From: UBA7672 sp963738625
GTDB taxonomy: Bacteria > Pseudomonadota > Alphaproteobacteria > Caulobacterales > Hyphomonadaceae
Direction: 5' to 3'
NCBI GenBank assembly: GCA_963738625.1
Contig: CAVTXH010000002.1
Span: 310,001 to 374,000 of the forward strand
Length of the DNA stretch: 64,000 bases
A program made the position numbers and the translations under genes. This document shows positions 32,601-41,046 of the stretch, piece after piece. Below the pieces are notes generated by a model. The model was not told the DNA's origin and searched no databases. It saw nothing but the letters and a program-made list of their open reading frames with translations. How positions within the stretch are numbered: the stretch's first letter is position 1; the number at the start of each line of letters is the position of its first letter.

Positions 32601-33472
32601 GCCGCAACTCCAGTCACGGTGAAGCCGTGAGCGAGAATGCCGAGCGGCGTACGCGGCTCTTCAGACGTCACATGGCTGGTGAAGCGCCAGCCGAGTTCGG
32701 CCGCGAGATCCACCATGTCCTTACGGCGCTGGGCAAACTTGTCGAGATAGCCGTCGCGGATCGACTCCGCCCGGCCGATCAGCCGCTCGCGGTCCTGTCC
32801 CGGCCGGAAGAAGCGAACGCGTCCGTTGAACGGATAGGCCTCCTCGATCGGATCGCATACCTGCAGCAGCGCGCCGTCTCGGCACTTTGCCGCCAGCGGC
32901 CGAAGTCTCTCGCGCCACTCGGGGAGCGGAGAATAGAAGTCGCTGCAGATCACCACGGCGGCAGTGTCGCGCGGCGGACGGGGAAAAGGCGATTGCGGCG
33001 AAAGCTCGCGCACGCCTTCGCCGACCCGCGACGGCGCCCGTGCGCCTGAAACCGCTCCGCGTCCCGCGCCCAACGCCCCGCAACGCTCGCCCGAGCGCGA
33101 CAGCGCCCCCGCCAGCGCCATCGACAGCAACAGCGCGCGATCGGCTTTGTGGATGATTTTAGGGTCGCTCGACCAGTTGAAGCCCGGGCTGGGATCCACC
33201 CAGAACAGGAAGGTCCGCGCCGTCTCCAGCTCGGTCTCGCGCACGAAAAGGTGTTCTTCACGCGCCGACCTGCGCCAGTCGATCCGCTCCGCGCCGTCTT
33301 CTTGCGTGTGCCTGCGGTACTGCCAGAAGTTCTCGCCCGTACCCGACCGTCTGCGCCCCGCTGACCCCAGATGCGCGGCGCTGGCGGCGCGCGCACGCGT
33401 CGTCAACGTCCCGAGGTCGCCGGCGAGCGCTGCGGCTTCGGCTTTCAACTGACTGAGCGGCGCCTGTGGCAA
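32597..33472 (-). CDS. DUF58 domain-containing protein
   Basis: A 291-residue cytosolic protein with the DUF58 core: GENFWQYRRHTQEDGAERIDWRRSAR (the family's conserved Y/W-R-DWR region), TFLFWVDPSPGF (vWA-like strand) and AVVICSDFYSPL. DUF58 proteins pair with MoxR ATPases, presumably as clients or adaptors. It lacks N-terminal membrane helices seen in some relatives. Ten bp separate it from the moxR stop and it overlaps the next gene by 4 bp, confirming the operon. Confidence 0.9.
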   Translation of the reverse strand: MPQAPLSQLKAEAAALAGDLGTLTTRARAASAAHLGSAGRRRSGTGENFWQYRRHTQEDGAERIDWRRSAREEHLFVRETELETARTFLFWVDPSPGFNWSSDPKIIHKADRALLLSMALAGALSRSGERCGALGAGRGAVSGARAPSRVGEGVRELSPQSPFPRPPRDTAAVVICSDFYSPLPEWRERLRPLAAKCRDGALLQVCDPIEEAYPFNGRVRFFRPGQDRERLIGRAESIRDGYLDKFAQRRKDMVDLAAELGWRFTSHVTSEEPRTPLGILAHGFTVTGVAA

Positions 33473-33482
33473 GGGGAGGTCC

Positions 33483-34496
33483 TTAGGCGGCTTTTGAAGC
33501 GAGTTCCTGAATCAGCGATCCAAGCGTTCCACCTTGTCCGGTGGGGTCGTAGGCGAGCGCCATGCGGTGGCCGAGAGCCGGCTCCGCCAGCGCTTCGATG
33601 TCGTCGAGCGAAGGAGCAAGGCGGCCGCGCAGCAGCGCCCGCGAGCGCGCCGCGAGCATCAGCGCCTGGCCGGCGCGAGGCGAGGGGCCCCACTCCACGC
33701 GCTTCTTGACGCCCGCATGATCCGACTGTTCCGGCCGCGCCGACCGCACGAGGCGGATGATGGCTTCGAGAACTTTCTCCGGAACCGGCATGCGGCGCAC
33801 GAGGTTCTGCAGGGCGATGAGACGCTGCGCATCCAGCACCGGCTTGACGACCTGGTCGACCATGCCGGTTGTCTCGACGAGAATGCGGCGTTCGGTCTCA
33901 GCGTCCGGATAATCGACGTCGACCTTCAGCAGGAAGCGGTCGAGCTGCGCTTCCGGCAGCGGGTAGGTGCCTTCCTGCTCGATCGGGTTCTGCGTCGCCA
34001 GCACGATGAACGGCTTGGGCAGGTCATAGCTCGCCCCCGCAATCGTCACGTGCCGCTCCTGCATCGCCTGCAGGAGAGCGGACTGCGTGCGCGGGCTGGC
34101 GCGGTTGATCTCGTCGGCCATCAGCAGCGAAGTGAAGATCGGTCCCTTCACGAAGCGGAACGAACGGCCCGATGCGCTTTCGTCCAGGATCTCGGATCCG
34201 AGGATGTCGGACGGCATCAGGTCCGGCGTGAACTGCACACGGCCCCAGTCGAGGCCCAGCGCCCGCGCCGATGTCTCGACCAGCTTGGTCTTTGCAAGGC
34301 CCGGCGCGCCGATCAGCAGGGCATGGCCTCCGCCCAGGATCGCGGCGAGCACAAGCTCCACCACGCGGTCCTGCCCGAAGACCACCTTGCCGATCTCCGC
34401 GCGCACTTTGGCGAGCACTTCTACTGCGGCGTCCGCCTCCTTTACGATGTCGGAGTTCGGGGCGTCGGCGATTGCGGCTTCACTCATGCTGGGCAT
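33483..34496 (-). CDS. MoxR family AAA+ ATPase
   Basis: First gene of the Bat-type operon. The 337-residue MoxR ATPase has Walker A LIGAPGLAKTKLVE (the GxPGxAKT form of this family), Walker B LLMADEINRASP, sensor 1 IVLATQNPIEQEG and a C-terminal lid with LMLAARSRALLRGR. MoxR ATPases are thought to be chaperones that assemble or activate vWA-containing protein complexes. Two ATGs (34496 and 34487) are possible starts. Only 40 bp separate it from the divergent DUF1285 gene, so the promoters must overlap. Confidence 0.93.
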   Translation of the reverse strand: MPSMSEAAIADAPNSDIVKEADAAVEVLAKVRAEIGKVVFGQDRVVELVLAAILGGGHALLIGAPGLAKTKLVETSARALGLDWGRVQFTPDLMPSDILGSEILDESASGRSFRFVKGPIFTSLLMADEINRASPRTQSALLQAMQERHVTIAGASYDLPKPFIVLATQNPIEQEGTYPLPEAQLDRFLLKVDVDYPDAETERRILVETTGMVDQVVKPVLDAQRLIALQNLVRRMPVPEKVLEAIIRLVRSARPEQSDHAGVKKRVEWGPSPRAGQALMLAARSRALLRGRLAPSLDDIEALAEPALGHRMALAYDPTGQGGTLGSLIQELASKAA

Positions 34497-34536
34497 TTAC
34501 CTATGTCTGGGGCAAACCCGACCGTCAGGCCGCCCA

Positions 34537-35127
34537 ATGTCGAACTCCAAAGACCCGAAAGCGACGCCGCTAATGGACCTGATCGCCACCTTGCAGGTGG
34601 AAGCGGGTTTGGAAAAGCCCCGTTCCCTTCCTCCCGTGCATTTGTGGAACCCCGCCCACTGCGGAGACATCGGCCTCGAAATCCGCCGGGACGGCTCCTG
34701 GTGGCAAAACGGCGTGCGTTTCAGCAGGGACAAGCTTGTCCGCCTGTTTTCAACGATACTGCGCAAGGATTCCGACGGCTACTATCTGGTCACCCCTCAC
34801 GAAAAAGTGGTGGTGAAAGTGGAGGATGCCCCGTTTCTGGGGGTCCGGGCGGACCGCCATGAGTCGGACGGGCAGCCGGTGATATTGGTCACGACCAATG
34901 TGGGCGATGTCGTGGCGGTGGATGCCGCCCATCCGCTGCGCGTGGACATTGATCGCCATACGGGCGAGCCTTCAACCTACGTTCTGGTTCGCGGCGGGCT
35001 CGAGGCAAGGCTGGCGCGCCCGCCCTACTACGAGCTTGTCGGCTGGGCCGAGCCCGACGGCGGAGGGAAAAAGACCATGAGCGTCGCCTCTTCCGGCGTC
35101 CGCTTTCCCATCGGCGAGGCGGCCTGA
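34537..35127 (+). CDS. DUF1285 domain-containing protein
   Basis: A 196-residue protein whose core matches DUF1285: PPVHLWNPAHCGDIGLEIRRDGSWWQNG near the start, RDKLVRLFSTILRKDSDGYYLVTPHEKV in the middle, and a beta-rich end. Structures of the family show two small beta domains, and the biochemical role is unknown. The ATG at 34537 is taken, and a later ATG (34573) is possible because neither has a strong ribosome site. It is divergent from moxR. Confidence 0.85.
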   Translation: MSNSKDPKATPLMDLIATLQVEAGLEKPRSLPPVHLWNPAHCGDIGLEIRRDGSWWQNGVRFSRDKLVRLFSTILRKDSDGYYLVTPHEKVVVKVEDAPFLGVRADRHESDGQPVILVTTNVGDVVAVDAAHPLRVDIDRHTGEPSTYVLVRGGLEARLARPPYYELVGWAEPDGGGKKTMSVASSGVRFPIGEAA

Positions 35128-35167
35128 TCCTGTTCGCGCCGCTAGGTTGGTATGGTAGGCTGCCCGC

Positions 35168-35740
35168 ATGGATGGTTCGCAAAGCACCCAACCCGTAGAA
35201 GTCCGCCGGCGGCGATTTTCGTCGATGGACGTGCAGGCCATGCTTGAGGCCGGCGTCATCAAGGATGGCGAGAAGGTTGAACTGATCGGGGGGGAATTGG
35301 TCGAGATGTCGCCGCAGGAGCCGCTGCATTGGGATGTGACCTACGCGATCTCTCGCTGGTTTCGTAAACATCTCCCCGAGGATCTTGGTGTGGCCTCTCA
35401 AGGTCCGTTAAGACTGAGCGACTATCACGAGCCCGAGCCCGAATTCTTTGTCTTTCCAGATGGCATCAGGGTAAATGACGTTCGTGGTCCCGACGTCTTG
35501 CTCGTTGTCGGAATCGCGCGCTCCAGCCTGGATTGCGATCTGAAGGTCAAAGCGCCAATCTACGCCGAACATGGCGTCCGCGAGTATTGGGTCGTCGATG
35601 TCGAGGCGCGGCGGACTCTGCTGCATCGTCTCGGCAAGGATCGAGCCTACGGCGAGCCCGAGTCCGTGGCTTTCGATGCGCCGCTCGGAGTCCCAGGCGG
35701 GTTATCGCTTGTGATCGCAGATCTCGCTCCGCGGGATTGA
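35168..35740 (+). CDS. Uma2 family (DUF820) putative endonuclease
   Basis: A 190-residue PD-(D/E)xK-fold protein. The family pattern is visible: RRRFSSMDVQAMLEAGVI, VELIGGELVEMSP (first acidic residue), EPEPEFFVF, and a core GPDVLLVVGIARSSLDCDLKVKAPIYAEHGVREYWVVD where the usual VEV-S-S-xxxD-xxxK is recognisable. These proteins are abundant in cyanobacteria and sporadic elsewhere. Their function is unproven, with a restriction or mobile-element link often suggested. The stop is 7 bp before nudL. Confidence 0.88.
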   Translation: MDGSQSTQPVEVRRRRFSSMDVQAMLEAGVIKDGEKVELIGGELVEMSPQEPLHWDVTYAISRWFRKHLPEDLGVASQGPLRLSDYHEPEPEFFVFPDGIRVNDVRGPDVLLVVGIARSSLDCDLKVKAPIYAEHGVREYWVVDVEARRTLLHRLGKDRAYGEPESVAFDAPLGVPGGLSLVIADLAPRD

Positions 35741-35747
35741 TGGGCTG

Positions 35748-36386
35748 ATGCCATTTACCACGCGCGCCGATTTCGATCAGCGGGCTGCGACGCGGCTCGC
35801 CGCAACCGATGCCGCCTTCGCGGAGATCGTCCGCACCGACTACGACCTCAATCCCGACTGGTCCGCGCCGGAGAAGAGGACCTATCGCAAGGCTGCTGTC
35901 CTCATCGGACTGATCGACCGCGGAGACGATTACGGCGTGCTGCTGACGCTTCGCCCGGAATCGATGACCAACCACGCCGGGCAGGTGGCGTTTCCGGGCG
36001 GCCGCATCGAGCCGGACGACGTCACGCCGCTGGCGGCCGCTCTTCGCGAAGCGAGCGAGGAGGTGGGCGTCGATCCCGTCTCGATAACCATGCTCGGCCA
36101 GGGCGATCCCTACCTCACCGGAACGGGCTTTGCGATTTCTCCCTTCGTTGGCGTGCTGCCGCCGGGCTTCACCCCTCAGCCGCACCCCCGGGAAGTCGCC
36201 GATGTCTTCGAGACGCCTCTGAGCTTCCTGATGAATCCCGCCAACCACCAGCGCCACGAGCGGGAATACAAAGGGGCCTTGCGCGCCTATTACGCCATGC
36301 CTCACAACGGACGCTATATATGGGGCGCGACAGCCGGAATGATTAAGTCGCTGTATGACCGGCTATACGGTCCCGGGGAGTGGTAA
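35748..36386 (+). CDS. CoA pyrophosphatase (NudL-type Nudix hydrolase)
   Basis: Cleaves coenzyme A to 4'-phosphopantetheine and 3',5'-ADP. Both the Nudix box (starting GGRIEPDD and ending REASEEVGV) and the upstream NuCoA signature (LLTLRPESMTNHAGQVAFPGG-type region, about residues 64-84) are present, which separates it from other Nudix enzymes. The 212-residue length fits. It starts the conserved alphaproteobacterial order NudL, DUF6111, cca, with 3 bp before the next gene. Confidence 0.92.
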   Translation: MPFTTRADFDQRAATRLAATDAAFAEIVRTDYDLNPDWSAPEKRTYRKAAVLIGLIDRGDDYGVLLTLRPESMTNHAGQVAFPGGRIEPDDVTPLAAALREASEEVGVDPVSITMLGQGDPYLTGTGFAISPFVGVLPPGFTPQPHPREVADVFETPLSFLMNPANHQRHEREYKGALRAYYAMPHNGRYIWGATAGMIKSLYDRLYGPGEW

Positions 36387-36389
36387 GGC

Positions 36390-36734
36390 ATGGCCCAGCG
36401 CGTCTTCATCGAACTGCTGCTTTTCCTGACGCCATTCGTGGTGTTCCTCGTCTATCGGGCGGCTTCGCGCGACATGATGATCCGCGACCGCTGGCCGTTG
36501 ACCACGCTGGTGCTCATCGGCGCCGGCATCGCGGTGCTCGGCCTGATCGTCCCGCCGCTGCTTGAGCCGAACGAGCGGGGCAAGTGCTTCCAGGCTGCGC
36601 AGTACGTCGACGGCAAGACGATCCCGGCGAAGGAAATCCCGTGCGCCGAGGTGAAGCCGCCGGCCGTCCAGGAGAGCCCTGCCGCGCCACAGTCTCCGGC
36701 GCCGATCGCCCCGCGGGACAGGGGACCCAACTGA
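36390..36734 (+). CDS. DUF6111 family small membrane protein
   Basis: A 114-residue protein with two membrane helices (about 6-24 and 38-57) and a Pro/Ala-rich C-terminal tail with two Cys (GKCFQAA and EIPCAEVKPP). The sequence pattern and its position between a CoA pyrophosphatase and cca match DUF6111. Function is unknown. Three bp separate it from the preceding gene and its stop lies 1 bp before the next ATG, so all three are one operon. Confidence 0.85.
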   Translation: MAQRVFIELLLFLTPFVVFLVYRAASRDMMIRDRWPLTTLVLIGAGIAVLGLIVPPLLEPNERGKCFQAAQYVDGKTIPAKEIPCAEVKPPAVQESPAAPQSPAPIAPRDRGPN

Positions 36735-36735
36735 C

Positions 36736-37953
36736 ATGCAGCGGCTGGACCCCCAGCCCTGGATGACGTCCTCATCTGCGCGGCGCGTGATGACGGCCCT
36801 CGAAGGCGCAAAGCCCGGCAGCGCGCGCTTCGTCGGCGGTTGCGTGCGCAACGCGCTGCTCGGCCAGCCCGTCGCCGACATCGACATCGCCACCAGCCTT
36901 ACGCCTGACCGCGTCGAGAAGGCGATGCTCGCCGCCGGCATCGCCGTGCATGCCACCGGCATCGAGCACGGCACGCTCACCGTCGTCGCCGACCACCAGC
37001 CCTTCGAAGTCACCACGCTGCGCCGCGACGTCGAGACCGACGGCCGCCGCGCTGTCGTCGCCTTCACCGAAGACTGGGCCGAAGACGCCCAGCGCCGCGA
37101 CTTCCGCATGAACGCGCTCTACACCGCGCCCGATGGGGAGCTGTTCGATCCCACCGGCGGCGGCCTCGACGACATCGCGCAGCGGCGCATCGTGTTCGTG
37201 GGTGATGCTCAAACCCGCATCCGCGAAGACTATCTCCGCATCCTCCGCTTTTTCCGCTTCTTCGCATGGTACGGGCAGGGCGCGCCCGACCCGGTCGGCC
37301 TCGCGGCTTGCGAAAAGCTGAAGCAAGGCCTCGCCGACATTTCCGTCGAACGCATCTGGATGGAAACAAAGAAGCTGCTCGGCGCTCCCGATCCCATGCA
37401 GTCCATGGCGGCGATGGAGGAGAGCGGCGTCCTTGGCCAGCTCTTCCCGCAGTCACGGGGCCTCGACCTGCTGCGCCAGCTCGTCGCTCTCGAAAACGCC
37501 GCGAACCTGGCGCCCGAGCCGATGGTGCGTTTCCTCGCGCTGTTCTGGAAGGACGCCAAGGCTGTCGTCAGCGTCACCGCCGATCTCAAGATGTCGAACG
37601 AAGAAAGCCAGCGTCTGCGCTGGGCCGTCCAGAACGATGCGCCGATCCGCGCCGGCATGACGCCCGCCGCCATGCGCGGCGCGCTCTACAAGAGCGGGAC
37701 AGGCGTCTTTCGCGATCGCGTCTTGCTGCAATGGGCGCAGGATCTCGCCTCATCCGCCGCGTGGCGCCAGCTCTACGACGAGGCCAGCGGCTGGCAGCGC
37801 CCCGTTCTACCTATCACCGGCGAAGACCTCCTCGAACGCGGCATCCCCGAAGGCCCCCCCGTCGGCGCCGGCCTCCGCAAACTCGAAACCTACTGGGTCG
37901 ATTCCGACTTCACGCTCACCCGCGACGACCTGCTGTCGAAGATCAAGCGTTAG
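36736..37953 (+). CDS. cca: CCA tRNA nucleotidyltransferase
   Basis: Adds or repairs the 3' CCA end of tRNAs. The class II nucleotidyltransferase head shows FVGGCVRNALLG followed by the catalytic acidic pair VADIDIAT, then RRDFRMNALY (template Arg/Asp region) and DYLRILRFFRFFAWYG in the neck. The 405-residue length fits alphaproteobacterial enzymes that lack a C-terminal HD domain. It is the last gene of the NudL-DUF6111-cca operon and converges on tspO. Confidence 0.95.
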   Translation: MQRLDPQPWMTSSSARRVMTALEGAKPGSARFVGGCVRNALLGQPVADIDIATSLTPDRVEKAMLAAGIAVHATGIEHGTLTVVADHQPFEVTTLRRDVETDGRRAVVAFTEDWAEDAQRRDFRMNALYTAPDGELFDPTGGGLDDIAQRRIVFVGDAQTRIREDYLRILRFFRFFAWYGQGAPDPVGLAACEKLKQGLADISVERIWMETKKLLGAPDPMQSMAAMEESGVLGQLFPQSRGLDLLRQLVALENAANLAPEPMVRFLALFWKDAKAVVSVTADLKMSNEESQRLRWAVQNDAPIRAGMTPAAMRGALYKSGTGVFRDRVLLQWAQDLASSAAWRQLYDEASGWQRPVLPITGEDLLERGIPEGPPVGAGLRKLETYWVDSDFTLTRDDLLSKIKR

Positions 37954-37959
37954 CGCCCG

Positions 37960-38478
37960 CTAGTTCGCGAACACGACCCAGGCGTTGAGATACGCGGCGA
38001 AGGTCAGCCAGGCGAGATAGGGATACTGAAGCTGCGCGGCGATCCTGCTGTGGCGGTGGAATTCCCGGATCATCATGGCGACCGTCACCCAGAGAGCGAC
38101 GATGTCGATCAACGCGAGCACGGGCAAGTGATAGCGGAAGAACAGCAGGCTCCAGCCAAGGTTCGGCGCCAGCTGGAAGAAGAAGAGTCCGAGCGCCGCA
38201 TCGGCGCGCTTCCAGCTCCCGGCTGCGCGCCATACCATGCAGGCGCCGATCGCCATCAGCGTGTAGAGCGTCGGCCACGCCACTCCGAACACAAAGCCGG
38301 GCGGCGTTCCTGGGGCCTTGTCGAGCTGCTGGTACCAGGGATCGGCGCCGCCCGCCGACACCAGCCCGCCCAGCGCCGCGACCAGGGCGGTTGCCGCGAT
38401 AATGGCGATGAAGGCGAGGACAGTCGCCTCGACAGGGCGCTCCGCCTCAGGCGCCGGTTGGGTCATCGGGTCGGTCAT
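37960..38478 (-). CDS. tspO: TspO/MBR tryptophan-rich sensory protein
   Basis: Five-helix membrane protein of 172 residues in the TspO/peripheral benzodiazepine receptor family, which binds porphyrins and modulates tetrapyrrole metabolism in Rhodobacter. Diagnostic segments are PWYQQLDKAPGTPPGFVFGVAWPTLY, NLGWSLLFF and YLAWLTFAAYLNAWVV. An extra charged N-terminal segment of about 20 residues precedes helix 1. The GAAGAGG site supports the ATG. hemF lies directly upstream on the same strand, a functional match to porphyrin handling. Confidence 0.93.
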   Translation of the reverse strand: MTDPMTQPAPEAERPVEATVLAFIAIIAATALVAALGGLVSAGGADPWYQQLDKAPGTPPGFVFGVAWPTLYTLMAIGACMVWRAAGSWKRADAALGLFFFQLAPNLGWSLLFFRYHLPVLALIDIVALWVTVAMMIREFHRHSRIAAQLQYPYLAWLTFAAYLNAWVVFAN

Positions 38479-38619
38479 GGCGCGCCTCTTCAGGTTGGCC
38501 GGTCCAACTCAGGTAGGATTGTCCCGCCCGCAGTCCAGCCCAGACCTCGAGGCGACGAACTCGCCCGCCGGAACCTCCCCAAGCATATCATGGCTCGCGA
38601 AAGCCCGCGCCCGCCGGAT

Positions 38620-39525
38620 TCAGGGCCACTTAACCACGGGCGGCATGGACGACAGGATGCTGGCGACATTGCCGCCGGTCTTCAGCCCGAACGTCGTCCC
38701 GCGGTCGTAGAGCAGGTTGAACTCGACATAGCGGCCGCGTCGCACCAACTGCTCCTCGCGCTCTGCGCTGGCCCAGCTTTCCGCCATTCGCCGCCGCACG
38801 ATCTTTGGGTACACGCGCCGGAACGCCTCGCCGACATCGCGCGTAAAGGCAAAGTCCGCTTCCCAGTCGCCCGTATTGTGCCGGTCATAGAAGATGCCGC
38901 CTACGCCGCGCGGCTCGTTGCGATGGGGCAGGTAGAAATAGTCGTCGCAGTGTTTCCTGAACGCCTCGTAGTTCGCGCCAGGATGATCGGCGCATGCGGC
39001 TCGCATCGCATCATGGAAGGCGATCGCATCCGGCGCATCCTGCCTGCGATCGACATCGAGCAGCGGCGTCAGATCGGCGCCGCCGCCAAACCACGTCTCC
39101 GACGTCACCAGCATGCGCGTGTTCATGTGCACGGCCGGAACGCGCGGACTGTGCAGGTGCGCGATCAGCGAGATGCCGCTGGCCCAGAAACGCCCGCCCG
39201 ACTTTTCGGCGCCCGGAATGGTCCGCGCGAACTCCGGCGCGAACTCGCCATAGACACAGCTGACATGCACGCCGACTTTTTCGAACAGCCGGCCGCGCAT
39301 CACCGCCATCGTGCCGCCGCCGAGGTCCTGCCCGCCATCGCCGCGCCGCCACGGCGTCTTCTCGAAGCGCCCGGCAGGGCCCTTGTAGAGAGGCGGCGAG
39401 GCTTCATCCTCCAGCGCCTCGAACTTCGAGATGAGCGACGCCTGCAGGCTCTCGAACCAGGCTCGCGCCAGGGCCTTGCGGTCTTCGAGGACGCCGGAAT
39501 CGAACGCTGGTTGAGCCTGTGCCAT
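38620..39525 (-). CDS. hemF: Oxygen-dependent coproporphyrinogen III oxidase
   Basis: Converts coproporphyrinogen III to protoporphyrinogen IX using O2 in heme biosynthesis. The 301-residue product contains the family signature HMNTRMLVTSETWFGGGADLTPLL, with the catalytic His and Asp, and the C-terminal RRGRYVEFNLLYDRGTTFGLKTGGN block. The ATG at 39525 is chosen because upstream in-frame codons give non-family sequence. It lies 141 bp upstream of tspO in the same direction. Presence of HemF implies aerobic heme synthesis. Confidence 0.96.
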   Translation of the reverse strand: MAQAQPAFDSGVLEDRKALARAWFESLQASLISKFEALEDEASPPLYKGPAGRFEKTPWRRGDGGQDLGGGTMAVMRGRLFEKVGVHVSCVYGEFAPEFARTIPGAEKSGGRFWASGISLIAHLHSPRVPAVHMNTRMLVTSETWFGGGADLTPLLDVDRRQDAPDAIAFHDAMRAACADHPGANYEAFRKHCDDYFYLPHRNEPRGVGGIFYDRHNTGDWEADFAFTRDVGEAFRRVYPKIVRRRMAESWASAEREEQLVRRGRYVEFNLLYDRGTTFGLKTGGNVASILSSMPPVVKWP

Positions 39526-39699
39526 GGGCCTTGCTAACCGCAGCGGCAGGCGGACGTCTAGCGGTCCCGGCGCCGCGGCGCCATGCGGACGCAGGTATAA
39601 AAGGCTTTTCAGACCGGGAGGATCAGGCCTAGGCTCTTCCGGACGGACGGCCGAGCGCACGCAATCACGCGCGCGCGCAACATCAACTTGGGGAATAAA

Positions 39700-40017
39700 A
39701 TGATCAGGATCGTGATGGCTGCCACGGCTGCGGCCGTACTGGCGTCTGCGTGCGGCGCTGTGGGCGGAGGCGACAAGGCCGCGATCATCGCCGCCTGCAC
39801 CAAGGAAGGTGAGAGCCAGAAGAACTGCGAGTGCGTCGCGGCCGAATTCGAGAAGACCCTCGACAAGGATGCATTCCACGCCATGGCGCTCGGTGCGTCG
39901 GGCAAGGAAGCGGAAGCCGACAAGATCATGAACGCGCTGCCGATGGACAAGCAGATGGCGATGGCCACCGCCGCCATGGGCGTGATGATGAAGTGCGCGC
40001 CGGGCGGCGCGAGCTAG
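39700..40017 (+). CDS. Cys-rich small lipoprotein, paralogue 1
   Basis: A 105-residue product with signal MIRIVMAATAAAVLASAC (lipobox LASAC). The mature part carries a C-x8-CEC motif (CTKEGESQKNCECVA) and a final Cys near the C-terminus, separated by a helical acidic/Met-rich segment. The next plus-strand gene has the same arrangement, so they are paralogues. Three mature Cys plus the lipidated one suggest disulphides or metal binding. GGGGA lies 5 nt before the ATG. No family was recognised. Confidence 0.75.
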   Translation: MIRIVMAATAAAVLASACGAVGGGDKAAIIAACTKEGESQKNCECVAAEFEKTLDKDAFHAMALGASGKEAEADKIMNALPMDKQMAMATAAMGVMMKCAPGGAS

Positions 40018-40043
40018 TCGGACTGGGCATTCGAAATCGAAAT

Positions 40044-40073
40044 GCGCCCCGGAAGTTCGCGCTTCCGGGGCGC
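40044..40073 (+). terminator. Strong hairpin between the two Cys-rich lipoprotein genes
   Basis: GCGCCCCGGAAG (40044-40055) pairs over 12 bp with CTTCCGGGGCGC (40062-40073) around a TTCGCG loop, 27 bp after the first lipoprotein stop. There is no T tract, so it may terminate weakly or protect the mRNA 3' end. Confidence 0.65.
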
Positions 40074-40156
40074 GGTGCATCCGTGTTGAACGTGGGCGCG
40101 GGCGCGGCTAGAACGGACCCGCCATGCTCGCGACAGGGACAAACCGATTGACCGCC

Positions 40157-40477
40157 ATGGCTCGCTGGATGCCAACCGCAGGCATGCTGGTATTGCTCGC
40201 CGCGTGCAGCCAGAACGGCCCCGGCCGCACCGTGATCACGGATCGCTGTGTCGCCGGCGGAGAGAACCCCGAAATCTGCAAATGCCTTGCGGACCAATCC
40301 TCCCGCCAGCTCGACGGCGAGATGTTCGAACTCGTCGTTCTCGGCGCCCAGGGCGAGGAAAAGGAAACCGACGCTCGCATGAAGGCGCTGACGCCCGAGC
40401 GTCAGACGCGCTTTTCGGCAGCGATGCAGCAGATCATCCGCGGCTGCGGCGCCGAGGGATATCTCGCGGGCGGCTAG
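40157..40477 (+). CDS. Cys-rich small lipoprotein, paralogue 2
   Basis: From the ATG at 40157 the product has 106 residues and a classical lipoprotein signal (MARWMPTAGMLVLLAAC). The mature part repeats the layout of the previous gene: C-x8-CKC (CVAGGENPEICKCLA), an acidic helical stretch with ELVVLGAQGEEKETDARM aligned to AMALGASGKEAEADKIM, and a terminal GC. An in-frame ATG 11 codons earlier is possible. No ribosome site is obvious for either. Its 3' end overlaps trmL by 4 bp on the other strand. Confidence 0.7.
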   Translation: MARWMPTAGMLVLLAACSQNGPGRTVITDRCVAGGENPEICKCLADQSSRQLDGEMFELVVLGAQGEEKETDARMKALTPERQTRFSAAMQQIIRGCGAEGYLAGG

Positions 40478-40935
40478 GCGCGGGGCAGGCCGCCGGTCTG
40501 CCGCAACGCCTCCCACAACGCCACGCCCGCCGACATCGACACGTTGAGCGACCTCGCACCGCTCGCGAGCGGAATGCGCACGACGGCGTCGGCGGCCGCG
40601 TGAACGGCCTCGGGCGCGCCTGCCGACTCACGTCCGAACAGCAGGCAATCGCCCGCCTCGAAGGCAAAGCTGGCGAGGCTTTGGGCTCCGCGGGTCGAGA
40701 AAAGGATCAGCCGGCCGGAAATCTTTCGCCGGGATTCCAGGAACGACGCCCAGCCGTCATGCCGGGAAACCTCGACCTTTTCGCCATAGTCCATGGCCGC
40801 CCGGCGCAGCGCCTTATCCGTTAATGGGAAGCTGCAAGGCTCGATAATGTCGACTGCGACGCCAAAGCACGCTGCCAACCGCAAGCTTGCCCCAAGATTC
40901 TGGGGGATGTCGGGTTGTAGGAATGCGAGTCGCAC
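40474..40935 (-). CDS. trmL: tRNA (cytidine(34)-2'-O)-methyltransferase
   Basis: SPOUT methyltransferase modifying the wobble nucleotide of certain leucine tRNAs. The 153-residue product aligns with TrmL: VRLAFLQPDIPQNLGASLRL at the start, IIEPCSFPLTDKALRRAAMDY, then the SAM-binding knot LLFGRESAGAPEAVH and IPLASGARSLNVSMSAGVALWEALR. The GTG directly before RLAFLQPDIPQN is taken as start by family comparison. Another GTG six codons upstream (40953) is possible. It is divergent from petA. Confidence 0.92.
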   Translation of the reverse strand: MRLAFLQPDIPQNLGASLRLAACFGVAVDIIEPCSFPLTDKALRRAAMDYGEKVEVSRHDGWASFLESRRKISGRLILFSTRGAQSLASFAFEAGDCLLFGRESAGAPEAVHAAADAVVRIPLASGARSLNVSMSAGVALWEALRQTGGLPRA

Positions 40936-41046
40936 TTTAGAGGGGTCCGGCACGCAGGGGGCTTTCTTGCGACACCACGCCGCGTGGGGGGTTCCCCACG
41001 GCCCGGTAATAAGGCGTCCAAGCCTCGGATACCATGGGAGACTCGT

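Noticed and set aside
38620..40080. Extended hemF frame reaching 40080
   Set aside because: The first 185 codons would overlap the lipoprotein gene and show no family resemblance. The internal ATG at 39525 gives a normal HemF.
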